The notes under the pieces are model-generated. The model saw only the letters and a list, made by a program, of their open reading frames with translations, was not told where the DNA came from and searched no databases. Positions 31,738 through 42,782 of a DNA stretch of 64,000 bases are shown here, piece after piece. Each line of letters begins with the position of its first letter. The stretch's first letter is position 1. The stretch is from Tricholoma matsutake (Eukaryota; Basidiomycota; Agaricomycetes; Agaricales; Tricholomataceae): positions 12,152,001 to 12,216,000 of the forward strand of contig AP026542.1 of NCBI GenBank assembly GCA_026075535.2, read 5' to 3'. The translations under genes and the position numbers were made by a program.

Positions 31738-31790
31738 ACAGGTGATCCCCAGTAGAGTTGTAGAATAAAAAACTAAAATAAAAAATGTGA
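31738..31790 (+). repeat. fragment matching the composite repeat CCCCAGTAG block
   Basis: CAGGTGATCCCCAGTAG followed by AATAAAAAACTAAAATAAA resembles the conserved CAGGTCATCCCCAGTAGTATA ... CCTAAAAAGCAATAAA block at 3555 and 7993. It is the only copy found outside the hairpin repeats, between the XPG-like and Crypton genes. Confidence 0.35.
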
Positions 31791-31839
31791 GACATGTTCT
31801 CCCTCTTGAAAGACTAGCTCCCTCAAGTTCTCTTCTCTC

Positions 31840-34148
31840 ATGGGTACAAAGAAAGGGCTGTATTCTGGTCCTTCCAAGTCTGGAGGCAAGAAGGCCAAGG
31901 TGTCTGGAAGGAAGAAAACCAGGAATGCCATGTCAAGCCTCAAGACATTACAAAAGATCAAAGAGTCAAGTCATGCTGAACACAGTCGTCCAAAAAGAAC
32001 ATGGGACAACTATGCAGGCTATGTAGAACAAGGGAAGGCATTTCTTGAAGGTCTCATGGCTGAAAGGTGGGAAAATGTCAGTCGTGTTGATGATAACCTG
32101 GATTCTCTGGATGATGACATCAACATCGACATGCTGGAGAAAGCCTTTGACAACCCACCAAACAAATATTCAGTGATGGTGCTTGAGCTGTACCTGGTTC
32201 AGAAGTGCCTCACAGAGAACAAAGGGAAAAGTACCGCAGCTGGGATCCAAGGAGCATTTGCCAACTATTGGGACAACATGTGGGTTGCAGATTCCTTTGA
32301 ACTCCAAGGACTGCGACTGATGATCCTATCATATTAGGGATGGTGACACCTATTCTGGCCCATATAGCTTTGACAAGGAGACAGAAGCTGTCAAGGGATG
32401 TCTGGCACGTTCTTCCACCATCAAGTCATACATCAAAGTGATCATGTCCAAATCAGGAGCTAAAGGAGCGGTGGCAACTTGACACCATGCAGAGGTGATG
32501 GGTCTTGAAGAGCTCAAAAAGGTTGTCCAATGGTCAGAAATGCAGTATCCATCAGAGAGGTTGGCAGTGGAACTGAAAGATATCAATGAACTAATGCTTG
32601 CTGTTGAGCATACCATGATGAGAGCTTTCATGACATCGGGATTCACCTTGTGGACAAGGTACTATGAGCCTCCCTTGAGCAGTGTAAGTGGCGCATTGAT
32701 ATAGAGATATCTAGGAACTTTGAGCTTACTGGTCTGCAAGGACGCGACATAGTTTATGGTTGTGAGGGCCTAGCACCATACTTTCACCCTTACTTTAAGG
32801 TACATCTTGAAAACTGCAAGGGATGGCAATGCAAGCTGGGGCATGATGGCCCGCTTGAGAGTAAGTGGGAGGTGGATCAGGCATTATGGTTACTGACAAT
32901 CCAGGTGGTTGTCAGGCAACACCTATAACATCTATCAGCAAGAAATTCCAGAGCTCAACATGTACACTCATCTGCTGAAGTGGATTGCTCTCCTCGAAAG
33001 CCGCCTCGGTCATGAACTAGAACCTGATGACTATATCTTCCCACATTTCTCGTCCAATGGCATTCCAGACCCAGCTCGAGAGATGACACATGACATGGTA
33101 CAGAGCATCATCATGAGATTTGCATCTGCTGCTGGCCTCATGAAGGCATACACCACACATTGCTTCCAATGGGGTGGTGCCCAGTACTGATTCATGTATG
33201 CACCAATAGGGAAGCAGTGGTCCTTGAGCAAGATATGCTGGTGGGGCGGATGGGCTATAGGAGAGCATGTAAGCTGTTACTGCCATGCAACTGCCTATTA
33301 TGCAACTGACAGACAGTGACAGGTGGATACCCTGATGAAGTATCTCATGGACTCACTGCAAAGGTATGAGAATGACTATGGTAACACCCTTTGTCCAGTG
33401 CAGAACGAGCCCAATCAGAGCTTCATGGGGGACCACACACTTTTGCAGCCAGTCACCATCCACAAATTTCGCATGTTCAGCACTACAATCATGTCAGCGT
33501 TGAAGACACCTCCCACCGCATGCTCCCAATTAAACACCCCCCCTGGTCTTCTGGATTCCATCACTTCCGATGTGCGCACACCAACTACAGATCAACAGAC
33601 CCTGACCTCTCCTCACCCAGCTCCGGGTGCAACCTATTGTTCAACTAGGACCGAACAAGCAGCTGTTTCGCTTGCAAACAGCTCTGGAACAATGAGCGCA
33701 TGCAAGTCTATTCCACTTGCCGGGGTCTGCATTCCAGATCTGCCTTGGAGTCAGGGTGGCTGGCATATCACCCTTCGCCAATGGTACAATATTGATCCCA
33801 AGACTGGATGTGCTTTGAAGGACTGGCCAGATGCATGGTTCAAAGAGTCGATGAGAGCGAAAATGGCTGCTAAACAGTCTCAACAGGCACTCATCACTCA
33901 CAAATACAAGCAGTGAGTCATCAATTCCTTCACTCTTGTGGTCTTCAACTGAGATGTTCGTGAGAAGCTTGGGTGGCACAGATGTTGCCTTTCTTGCTGC
34001 TTATCCAGAAGTCAACACTATGAGGGTCAGTGATCTCCTTGAGGCAATTCGAGGCAAACATGGATGGCGCAGAAAGAGTCAGAATGGCACACCAGAGCAA
34101 AGGTACAGCGGCAGCCCCAGTCCAGAGCCGACTACTCTATGGCATTGA
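31840..34148 (+). pseudogene. Crypton-type tyrosine recombinase, decayed
   Basis: Cryptons are DNA transposons that use a tyrosine recombinase. The start MGTKKGLYSGPSKSGGKKAK leads into the N-terminal core-binding region (RPKRTWDNYAGYVEQGKAFL). A second block (GCPARSSTIKSYIKVIMSKS) follows an intron acceptor at about 32338. TGA stops occur at 32480 and 33188. The catalytic block reads THCFQWGGAQY, where relatives have HCFRRGG, so the Arg of the HxxR motif is gone. WWGGWAIGEH, an intron (about 33269-33321) and VDTLMKYLMDSLQRYE (putative catalytic Tyr region) follow. The tail LKDWPDAWFKESMRAK is like the C-terminal DNA-binding domain of fungal Cryptons. Confidence 0.7.
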
Positions 34149-34312
34149 TACGTGGTCACCACACACTCTTTTTTGAAATGGCTCATGATGTTGCGCTTGT
34201 GCAAGCTTTTGTGTTCTCGTTTACCATATTTTCATCAGCCTAGTACTCAAGTCTGCTTTTACATAATGAAAATATCATATAATACCAAATACATCACTGT
34301 TAGTCCCAAGAT

Positions 34313-34545
34313 GTGAGCTTTGTCACCCCAAATATGGAAGCATGGTGGATCACATTGAGTTGGTGATACTCTCAGTGTCAGTGACTGTCCAATGTATGAT
34401 TCACACAGTGACTACTAGGTTACCATAAATTACTGCACTAGTTCTATGAACTGCTTGGCCTTGTAACCCAGTCAGTGAGCTTTGTCCAAAACACAGAGAG
34501 TTGGGGAGCATGGTGGATCACATTGAGTTGATGATCCCCATCTCA
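34313..34545 (+). repeat. direct repeat of about 65 bp, two copies 165 bp apart
   Basis: GAGCTTTGTC ... GAGCATGGTGGATCACATTGAGTTG occurs at 34315-34365 and again at 34479-34530. They lie just beyond the Crypton reading and could be related to its end. A third partial match (TTGAGTTGGTGATATC) is at 34570. The rest of 34150-34843 shows no gene. Confidence 0.5.
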
Positions 34546-34843
34546 GTGTTTCCAGTTACATTCAAACATTTGAGTTGGTGATATCGATACTTCCAGCATT
34601 GTCTAATCTGTAATTCATTTTAATATTGCATTTCATTGTCCAATAAACTACTATACTAGAATACTGCACCCTTTGTTGGTAGGGAGGGTAAGCAAGGCAG
34701 CCGCCAGCTTGTTCAATCATTGAAGACACCCAGCAGTACTTGCAATCGCGGTGGGCGAGGCTGACTAACAATTACCCGAATGGGTGATGAGCAAGCTGAA
34801 TCCAGCACTACCCAGTAAATCATCAGTACTAAGTGATAGTACT

Positions 34844-34996
34844 TATGCTGAACAATTTAAGGTGATCAGCTGAGTCAGTCGAAATCCAGGGGTTGCCATT
34901 GTTGTGGCCATGGGCAGCAGCCAAACATCACATCGATATGTGTCGCCACAGCGTACTGCTCGCTATTGGACTTGCATAAACGGGCTTTAAACTCGA
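34844..34996. repeat. DIRS terminal repeat, order X-Y
   Basis: X (34844-34940, TATGCTGAACAATTTAAGG ... CATCGATATG) is followed by Y (34941-34996, TGTCGCCACAGCGTACTGC ... TTTAAACTCGA). CGCTATTGG within Y and CCAATAGCG just after it (34997-35005) form an extra inverted pair. Confidence 0.8.
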
Positions 34997-35025
34997 CCAA
35001 TAGCGAGGGCATTTGTTGAATTATC

Positions 35026-36231
35026 TCACGTGAGGCAGGGCAGGTTTGGAATATGTTCAATGGCACCCCTGACAACCCAGAGGGCTAGATGGGGGTGCCC
35101 AAACTCAGATTGTATTCTCGAGGTACACCTAAAGGCTATAAAGATTTGTCTGGGGGAAGGTACGAAGTTGACAGGTAGGAAGTTGTCCGGAAAAGAAAAG
35201 AAAAAAAATGAAGATGAGGGGTACGATGTGAGGAGCGTGATTATGAATCTGGGGGTTACTGTGTATTCCGCCAGGTCGAATGTAGATATGCCATGCATCT
35301 GACGCCCATTGACCTATTCCCTGAATGATGTGGGGGGCTACTCCATTCTCTGCTAAGGACGTTGCCCCCCCTGCTCTCATCGATTGCCCACCTATGTCCC
35401 TCTCGAAAAAGAGGTGCAGACAGCGCATGAAAAAAAGATCTTGTTGGCACCTTACCATTCTCCTTCAGCCATAGCAGGGAAGACCAAGGGAATAGGCAAT
35501 CATGTGATTGCAAGTATGTAGTGAAAAGTGCCATTGGGTTGCATGGGAAAGGGTTTGGCTGCAACATGATGATGTTTCCCTCAAAGAACTTGTTGGCCTT
35601 GTGGCCAGGCAAGAAAAACTGAAGGAAACAGCTGTCGATGATGACCGAATTTCGTTTTGAGAGTTTTTGAGGATCTCTGAGGTTGCTATCCTCAGGCCAT
35701 GTCAGTTTGCCAGGCGCCTAGACACATCAGAGCAAAGAATCCAATACAAAGTTGGGTGCAAAACAGAAGGTCATCATGAGATGGGTTTTTAGAGTAGTTG
35801 AAGCATACTAAGTTTAGGTCGTTGATTGTCAGGGCTCGTTTCCTTGTAGTCGGTGATCCTCACAGGCGTTTGCAACCTTGGAGTGTTTGATGCACCAGGT
35901 GGGATTTTCTGGCTTCCCTGATGTGTGGGAAGTACAGTTCCAATTGTTGACAGATTCCTGAAAGGTACATATCCACGGAGTTGGGTTTGATGTGATGCAA
36001 CATATAAATGGTGAAGAGGCTGAGGGTGTCGGCAGTGGGTTTGATGGGCATGTTATGCATGCGCACAAATGTCAGGTAAGAGTTCAAGGCTGAACCATAA
36101 TTTTTCCAGGTGCTGATATCAATTGCCTGCGCTAGAGCGATTGCTTGCTCCCACATCAGGTGCTCCCATGTCGGTTGCCGGGCATGCACATGGGACATGA
36201 TCATTTTTTGGCTGCCCCCAGCATTGCTCAT
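35026..36231 (-). pseudogene. DIRS/Ngaro tyrosine recombinase, frameshifted
   Basis: The enzyme inserts the circular DNA copy. The N-terminal part is open from 36231 (DISTWKNYGSALNSYLTFVR, FTIYMLHHIKPNSVDMYLSG). A middle part (35612-35460) and a C-terminal part in a different frame (35458-35129) follow. The catalytic region reads GGQSMRAGGATSLAENGV and QWASDAWHIYIR. The Arg and the Tyr are kept, but the position usually His in HxxR is Gln. An intervening stretch (35613-35860) is interrupted by stops. Related proteins in Agaricomycetes have the same SALNSYLSF and SVKSYLSG-like blocks. Confidence 0.75.
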
Positions 36232-36431
36232 TGTGGGGGTTGAAATAATGAGATCTGTAACTCAGGCACCAGTCTCAGTGCCTTTCTGAAGTTGTGCTGG
36301 GAGATTGTATCTGCTACCTTGTTCTCCACTCCTGGGACATGCAGTACTTGTAAGTTGAGTTTGTTGCTGATACTTGTGTCCACGCAAAAGAGTAGCAATG
36401 GGTTGAAGATGGCCTGACATTTTAGGGAGTT

Positions 36432-37136
36432 GTCAAGAACCATTCCTCACCCAATTGGAACCTGCATTCTGTCCAACTCTTTCCCGCACATCTAACCCAA
36501 CATTTGTCTACTCCTTCCAATTTTGTTCCTGGCCACCTTGCACTGCCCACACTGCTGTGCACCAGGCTGCCTTGTACAGCATCTACGGCTGCCTTCCCAA
36601 GGCTGCCATCTCTATTGCAAATTTGATTATGGATTCCTGTGCGGCTCCTGCTAGATAATTTATCTACACAGTCGAGACACTGCCGCAATCTTCATTCCTG
36701 TTCCACATTATTCCGGACTACAGTATTTAAGCTTAGTTAGTTTTGCCTTGTATTCCTCAGTTCGTATATCGACATAGACTTGACTTTATCCTGCCAATCC
36801 AAACCTCTTTCTACACCAACCTCAGTTCTCTAAGAGTCTGAACTCCATTCGACTCGACCTCTAGTCTCCCTCTGAAGTTCTAACCTCACCTGAACTTAAC
36901 CTAAGTCCCTCCATACTCCTCCCCGCATTTACCTGCACTTTTCCGCTCCTACCCCTAAACTTTCGACTTGAAATTAGGACACCAGATGAGGTGAAGGGTG
37001 CAGCTTCTTACAAGCTGAAGCCAAGTCCTTTCTGTTTCCCCTCCCGCAGAATCTGCATCGACCCAACAACTCCTGCTATTATCACCTGGGGTGTCCGATC
37101 GGATTCCGACGTGCACTCTAGGATCAGTTCTTAACA
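36432..37136 (+). repeat. gypsy B 5' LTR (705 bp)
   Basis: A TG...CA LTR. It contains a TATA-like TACAGTATTTAAGC at about 36718 and a Cys/Thr-rich start that can be read as leftover coding-like sequence shared with the 3' LTR. Confidence 0.85.
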
Positions 37137-37176
37137 GTATATATGAACTCACACTTCACTCATCTCTTTTCCTCCT

Positions 37177-38568
37177 ATGACCCCAACCAAAACTCACCAG
37201 TGCACAACCAGAAACTCTCAGCATGCTGGTACTATCCCAGGGATCTCTGCAATCCAGCGATCCACCCTTTCTGACCCTCGTCCCACCACTACTTTTGGAG
37301 TGTCTTCCAGACCCTCAAACATATTCTGTCAAATCGGTGCAGGAGCCCCTTCAATCAGTGCCAATCTCATGTCCACCCATGCCTCACACCCTTCCACCAA
37401 CCTGGAAGGTTTTCGATCAAGAACTCCCCTTGAGTACATAGGGGGCATCAACCAGCCTGAACCCTTCAGGTTGGAAGATCCTGGTCTAGAGGACAGACCC
37501 TCCGGCGGACCCAATGACCCTAGCGGTCCTGATGGCCCTGGGGGTGACCCTGATCCCAATTATCCTGAGGATCAACCTCCCACAGGAGAAAACCCTGACC
37601 CAGGGGATAGGTTCATAGATGTCCTTTACAACCTCTCGGAGAGTATCTGCACCCTCCATCAAAATAATGCACCCAAGACTGAGAAAATCAAAGTTTGTGA
37701 CCCCAACACTTTCAATGGAGCCAATCCAAAGAAACTTAGAGACTTCCTAGTCTCCTGCAATCTTCATTTCTGTGACTGTCCGCATGTATTTTCCTCTGAT
37801 GAGAAAAAGATCATATTTATCCTTTCTTACCTTAAAGGATCAGCTCTCAGTTGGTTTGAGCCTGGTCTTAATGACCCGACAGATTCTGCATACTGGATGT
37901 GGGACTACAAAGCTTTCCTCGCCGAGCTGGAAAGTAACTTCGGCCTGCACGACCCAGTAGGAGATGCGGAAAAAGCTCTCTCTGACTTAACAATGAAGAA
38001 AGGTGGTCATATCATGAAATATAACATTGACTTCTGGGAATTAGCTTCTAGGGCCAATTGGAATGAAGCAGCCCTTTGTGACCGCTATTTCCGTGGCCTT
38101 CTGCTCCGGCTTTGCATAGAAGTTCTCTGGGGTGGTAAACCCAACACTCTTGCAGAACTGCACTTGAAAGCGCAGGACAGCGACGACATCTACTGGATGC
38201 AAGAAGATGAATCCTGTTTTGAAACAAAGAATTCTGGTAACATCACTAACTCTAATCAGAAGGACTCTTCCAAAAGTCCTTCCCCATCGACAAACCAAGC
38301 CTCTTCAAACTCCGCCTGCAGTAATACCTCCAACCAGCAGTCTTCCATGACAAAGAACACTCCCTGGGACAAGCCCAAGTTGTCCATCTCTGATAAGTTG
38401 GGGAAGAACGGCAAGCTTACTGGGGAGGAACGAGAATGTCGCATGAGAGAATGACTTTGTCTCTACTGTGGTGAGGAAGGGCACATAGCAGGAAACTGCC
38501 TGAAATCCAAAGCCGCAAAAGTCCGTGTGTCCATTGTTGTTCCCAACACTACAGACTTGGAAAAATAG
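37177..38568 (+). pseudogene. gag: gypsy B gag, one premature stop
   Basis: The start ATG at 37177 lies 41 nt after the LTR. The frame is open for 425 codons (Pro/Asp-rich segment, capsid blocks SALSWFEPGLNDPTDS and KALSDLTMKKGG) up to a TGA at 38452-38454. Beyond it the same frame continues with the zinc knuckle CLYCGEEGHIAGNC and ends at the TAG at 38566. Copy A has CAA at the TGA position. Gag would make the nucleocapsid, and the stop removes its RNA-binding part. Confidence 0.85.
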
Positions 38569-38582
38569 TCCACAACCCTCAG

Positions 38583-41500
38583 GAAACAGCCATTGGGGCT
38601 GGGGGTTGCATTGACCTTACCCACTTGGCTGCCTACGTTCATCTCAATGTGTCCGCTCTTTCTGACCCTGACTCCCTAACCATTCTTTTAACCTTTCCTG
38701 ACTCTTCCACCCCTTTCCGAACCCTTATCGACTCTGGCTCCTCTTTTGTGTTGAATAACCAACTCAGCACAGAATCCATTAACCTGATCAGATTATGACT
38801 CTTTGATGGATCTTGCAACTCCACCATAACTCAGGTCGTCAAACTTCTGATCACCTTTCCTGCTGGTGAAGTGTTCAATTTGTCATTCTATGTAACCTCG
38901 CTCAACTCTTCCTGTTCTGCTGTACTTGGTCATAACTGGCTGAAGCAATACAATCCGTTGATTGACTGGTCTTCAAGCCAACTCGCTTTCCACTCTGCAG
39001 ATCATAGAGGTCCAGCACCCCTGACATCACCTTTGCCCCCGAACCTTCTGGTAGAAATCCTTGACTCCTCTGCACTTTCCGAACCCACCATTCCTCCCAA
39101 GTTTACACCCCCCGACATCTCTTTCATCAATGCTGCCGCTTATGCGCATGCTAGCAAATGTCCTGGGGCAGTAGCTTTTCAGATGACCTTCGCTCCAGAA
39201 GGGGTATCCACCTGCTCCACCCGCTCCACCCACTCCGCCTGCTCCACCCAATCTGCTAACCCATCTGACCTTTCCGATATTCTGCCCAAGTATCATGAAT
39301 TCACTGATGTCTTTAATAAGACTAAAGCAGACACCCTTCCTCCGCACCGGTCTTACAACCTCAAGATAGAGACAGAAGACAACACTCCTCCGCCTCCAGG
39401 CCGCATGTATTCTCTGTCTGAATTAGAAGCCTTACAAGTCTTCATTGACGAAAACGTCTGCTCAGGTTTCATCTGCCCATCCAAGTCTCTGCATGGCATT
39501 CCGATTCTCTTCATCAAGAAGAAGGACAGTAGTCTCCGACTTTGTGTTGACTACCAAGGACTCAACCATCTTATGAAGAAAGACTGCTACCCACTTCCTC
39601 TCATTTCTGACCTCCTCGACTCCCCCCAAAAAGCCTGCTTGTTCACCAAGATAGACTTGCAGCATGCTTATCATTTAGTCCGCATTGCTGATGGTGATGA
39701 TTGGAAAACCACTTTCCACACCTGCTACGGATCCTTTGAGTGGTTAGTGGTTCCCTTTGGACTCACTAATGCACCTGCAGCCTTCCAGCGGTTTATGAAC
39801 AACATCTTCAGCGACATGCTGGATGTGTGTGTCATCGTATACCTCAACGACATCCTGATCCATTCAGATGACAAGTCCCAGCATGGGGCTCACATCAAAG
39901 AAGTCCTCCACCATCTCTGGAAAAATGGACTCTACGCCTCTCCACAGAAATGTGATTTCCACAAAGACACCGTTGAATATTTAGGTTTCATCCTTTCACC
40001 GGACGACTCCAGATGTCCGAGGATAAAGTCAAAACTGTGCTCGACTGGCCCCAGCCTAGGAAAGTTAAGGATATACAATCCTTCTTAGGCTTCTGCAAAT
40101 TTTACCACTGCTTCATTAACGGCTATTCAGACATTGTCATTCCACTCACCCACTTGATGCAGAAATCCGCACCCTGGGACTTCAACAAGAAGTGCCACAA
40201 CACGTTTGAAAAGCTCAAACAAGAATTCACTCATGCCCCCATCTTAACTCAATGGGTACCTGACTCACAAATGGTACTCGAAACTGACGCTTCCGACCAT
40301 GCCCTAGTGGCAATCCTTTCGGTTTACACTATGGATGGAGAAATCCATCCGGTCGCTTTTCACTCCTGCTCCTTTAATCCCACTGAACTAAATTATGACA
40401 CCCATGACAAGGAACTCTTGGCCATCTTTGAAGCCTTCAAACACTGGCGGCAGTACTTTGAGGGTTCCGCAAACCCGGTTGATGTGGTCACCGACCACAA
40501 AAATCTGGAGTACTTCAGCACTACTAAGTTGCTCACCCACTGCCAGGCCAATTGGTCTGAATACCTTTCCCAGTTCAATCTTGTCATCCGCTTCCACCCT
40601 GGAAAATTAGGGGCCAAGCCAGACGTGCTCACTAGATGATGGGACATCTACCACAAAGGGGGAAATAGCAACTTTGCCTCCGTAAACCCAACCAATGTCC
40701 GACCTGTATTCACACAAGAACAGCTCACCTCTTCCCTTTGAGCCACCTATTTTGCCACACCCATCCTTTGACAAGCAGTAATCATGGATGTTGAGAAACT
40801 TCACAATGACATCCGCACCTCCCTACCCCTTGACCCCTTATCATCTGCACATCTTCCGACAACTGTCGACCCCAACTGGACCATAGACGAGGCAGGTCTT
40901 CTCTGCCACTTCGACTGGATTTATGTTCCGGATGTCGTGAATCTCTGCCTCAAAGTCCTTCAATACAAACACGATCATATCCTCTCTGGCCACTTCGGAC
41001 AAAACAAAACCCAGCAGCTTGTCCACCAGGAATATGTCTGGCCAAACCTCTGCACCTTTGTGCAGGAATTCTGCAAATCCTGTATCACTTGCAAGTGATC
41101 CAAATCGCCTCGACACAAGCCCTACAGGTTCCTAAAGCAACTTCCAGTTCTGGAATGACCTTGGAACTCCATCTCCATGGACTTCATTGAACAACTACCC
41201 AACTCTGATGGTCACACTGCTATCCTGGTCATCATTGACCACCTCACCAAGCAAGGCATCTTCATCCCAACTGTCAATGAAATCACAGCCCAAGAACTAG
41301 CCAACCTGTTTGTCCTCCACATCTTCTCCAAGCATGGTGTTCCATCGCATGTCACTTGCGACCGGGGATCCGAGTTCATCTCCCATTTCTTCTGCTCCCT
41401 CGGAAAAGTGCTTGACATGCAGATCCACTTCACTTCTGGTTATCACCTGCAAGGTGATGGTCAGACAGAACGACTTAATCAGACCTTGGAGCAGTACCTC

Positions 41501-41740
41501 CAGATCTTCTGCAATTATCAGCAGGACAACTGGTCTCACCTCTTACCCTTGGGCAAATTTGCCGACAACAATGCTCCCTCCACCTCTACAGGCATATCTC
41601 CTTTCTTTGCCAACAATGGCTATCACCCAAACATTTCTGTCTTCCCCGAATGCACAGTTGTCACACACGCATCCCCTCGCACCCATCTTGAAACAAGCAA
41701 TCTTCTGATATTTGCATCTATGCCACTTATCAGTAAGAGA
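38583..41740 (+). pseudogene. pol: gypsy B pol: protease, reverse transcriptase, RNase H, integrase, decayed
   Basis: The protease has lost 18 bp after its DSGSS motif relative to copy A and has a TGA at 38796-38798 where copy A has CGA. Reverse transcriptase (about 39270-39990) is open, but its catalytic motif reads YLNDIL (39840-39851) instead of YLDD. A frame change near 40010 separates it from the connection and RNase H parts (LETDASDHALVAILS, TDHKNLEYF), which end at TGA 40637. The integrase zinc-binding part (40784-41098) and core (FTSGYHLQGDGQTERLNQTL at 41430) follow, with TGA stops near 40739, 40769, 41096 and 41155. The C-terminal part is replaced after about 41700. Confidence 0.85.
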
Positions 41741-42162
41741 AGACTGAGAAAGGAAACAAGTATGCACCTTTTGCAAGGCAACGCGGCCTGCACCCACACC
41801 AGACTCTCTGACTCCTCTGACCCCACTTGTGCCTTTGACTTGGCAACTTTCTTTTTCTTAGGGGACTTGCTCCCCTCAGCCTCATCCTCCAAACCTGCAG
41901 CTGCAGCCGCCTGCTTCTTCTCTGCTTGTTTTGTGGCCGATGCCTCATTTTTCCGCACCTCTGCCTGGTGCACCTCCTCAGCCTTTGCAGCCTCCTCTGC
42001 TGCCTTTTGCACCTCCTGCGCCCAGCATTCCTCCTCCCTCGCTGCTTCCTCCAGCTCCTTCATCTCCCATTCCATCTGCTCCTTCATCGCCTGCTCTCTC
42101 TGTTTGTGTTGGGCCCTCATCGTGGCCAATTTGATCTGCGCAGATACTGCTGGAGGGGACAT
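41700..42162 (-). pseudogene. captured coiled-coil protein fragment, antisense within gypsy B
   Basis: The minus strand from 42162 (MSPPAVSAQIKLATMRAQHK) is open for about 150 codons. It encodes a long Glu/Lys/Ala-rich coiled coil (EMKELEEAAREEECWAQEVQ, AEEAAKAEEVHQAEV), a Lys-rich segment (SPKKKKVAKSK) and PCKRCILVSF, a CxxC motif. It lies between integrase and the 3' LTR, opposite to the retroelement genes, where the pol C-terminus should be. The polypurine tract and the last pol residues (42230-42297) follow. It looks like host or other-repeat sequence captured by the retroelement, or a nested insertion. No function can be assigned. Confidence 0.5.
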
Positions 42163-42297
42163 AATTGATAGTTAATGGGGGAAGGAAAGAATGTGAAAGT
42201 TTTTCAACCAATTACTGCATTTGGAAATTCAACCAACTTCCTCACTTGGACTCAAACCCTCATGTGCCTCGTAGGCTCGGCACTAAGGGGGAAATAC

Positions 42298-42777
42298 TGT
42301 CAAGAACCATTCCTTGCCCGATTGGAACCTGCATTCTGTCTGACTCTTTCCTGCACGTCTAACCCAACATTTGTCTACTCCTTCCGATTTCGTTCCTGGC
42401 CACCTTGCACTGCCCACACTGCTGTGCACCAGGCCGCCTTGTACAGCATCTACGGCTGCCTTCCCAAGGCTGCCATCTCTATTGCAAATTTGACTCTCGA
42501 CCTCTAGTCTCCCTCTGAAGTTCTAACCTCACCTGAACTTAACCTAAGTTCCTCCGTACTCCTCCCTGCATTTACCTGCACTTTCCCGCTCCTACCCCTA
42601 AACTTTCGACTTGAAATTAGGACACCAGACAAGGTGAAGGGTGCAGCTTCTTACAAGCTGAAGCCAAGTCCTTTCTGTTTCCCCTCCTGCAGAATCTGCA
42701 TTGACCTGACAACTCCCTATTATCACCCACGGTGTCCGATCGGATTCTGATGTGCACTCTAGGATCAGTTCTTAACA
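42298..42777 (+). repeat. gypsy B 3' LTR (480 bp, internally deleted)
   Basis: It is preceded by the polypurine tract CTAAGGGGGAAATAC. It has the same ends as the 5' LTR, but about 225 bp, including the TATA region, is missing between TTGCAAATTTGA and CTCGACCTCTAG. Confidence 0.85.
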
Positions 42778-42782
42778 GGAGT

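Larger units (their letters stand above)
36432..42777 (+). mobile_element. Ty3/gypsy element copy B, nested in the DIRS RNase H domain
   Basis: Both LTRs begin TGTCAAGAACC and end GTTCTTAACA, and the element is flanked by GGAGT on both sides (36427-36431 and 42778-42782), a perfect 5-bp target duplication. On the minus strand the DIRS residues TDSMNTVNIFNS (42790) resume at LKCQAIFNPLLLF (36420), so the insertion interrupts RNase H. The interior has gag, protease, reverse transcriptase, RNase H and integrase, all with stops, plus an antisense foreign gene piece at 41700-42162. It inserted after the DIRS element, so it is the younger of the two. Confidence 0.9.

Noticed and set aside
41926..42168. 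Plus-strand Leu/Ser/Pro-rich frames over the coiled-coil piece
   Set aside because: They are the reverse reading of a Glu/Lys/Ala-rich coiled coil, which gives Leu/Phe/Ser/Cys-rich shadows. The minus strand is the better coding reading.
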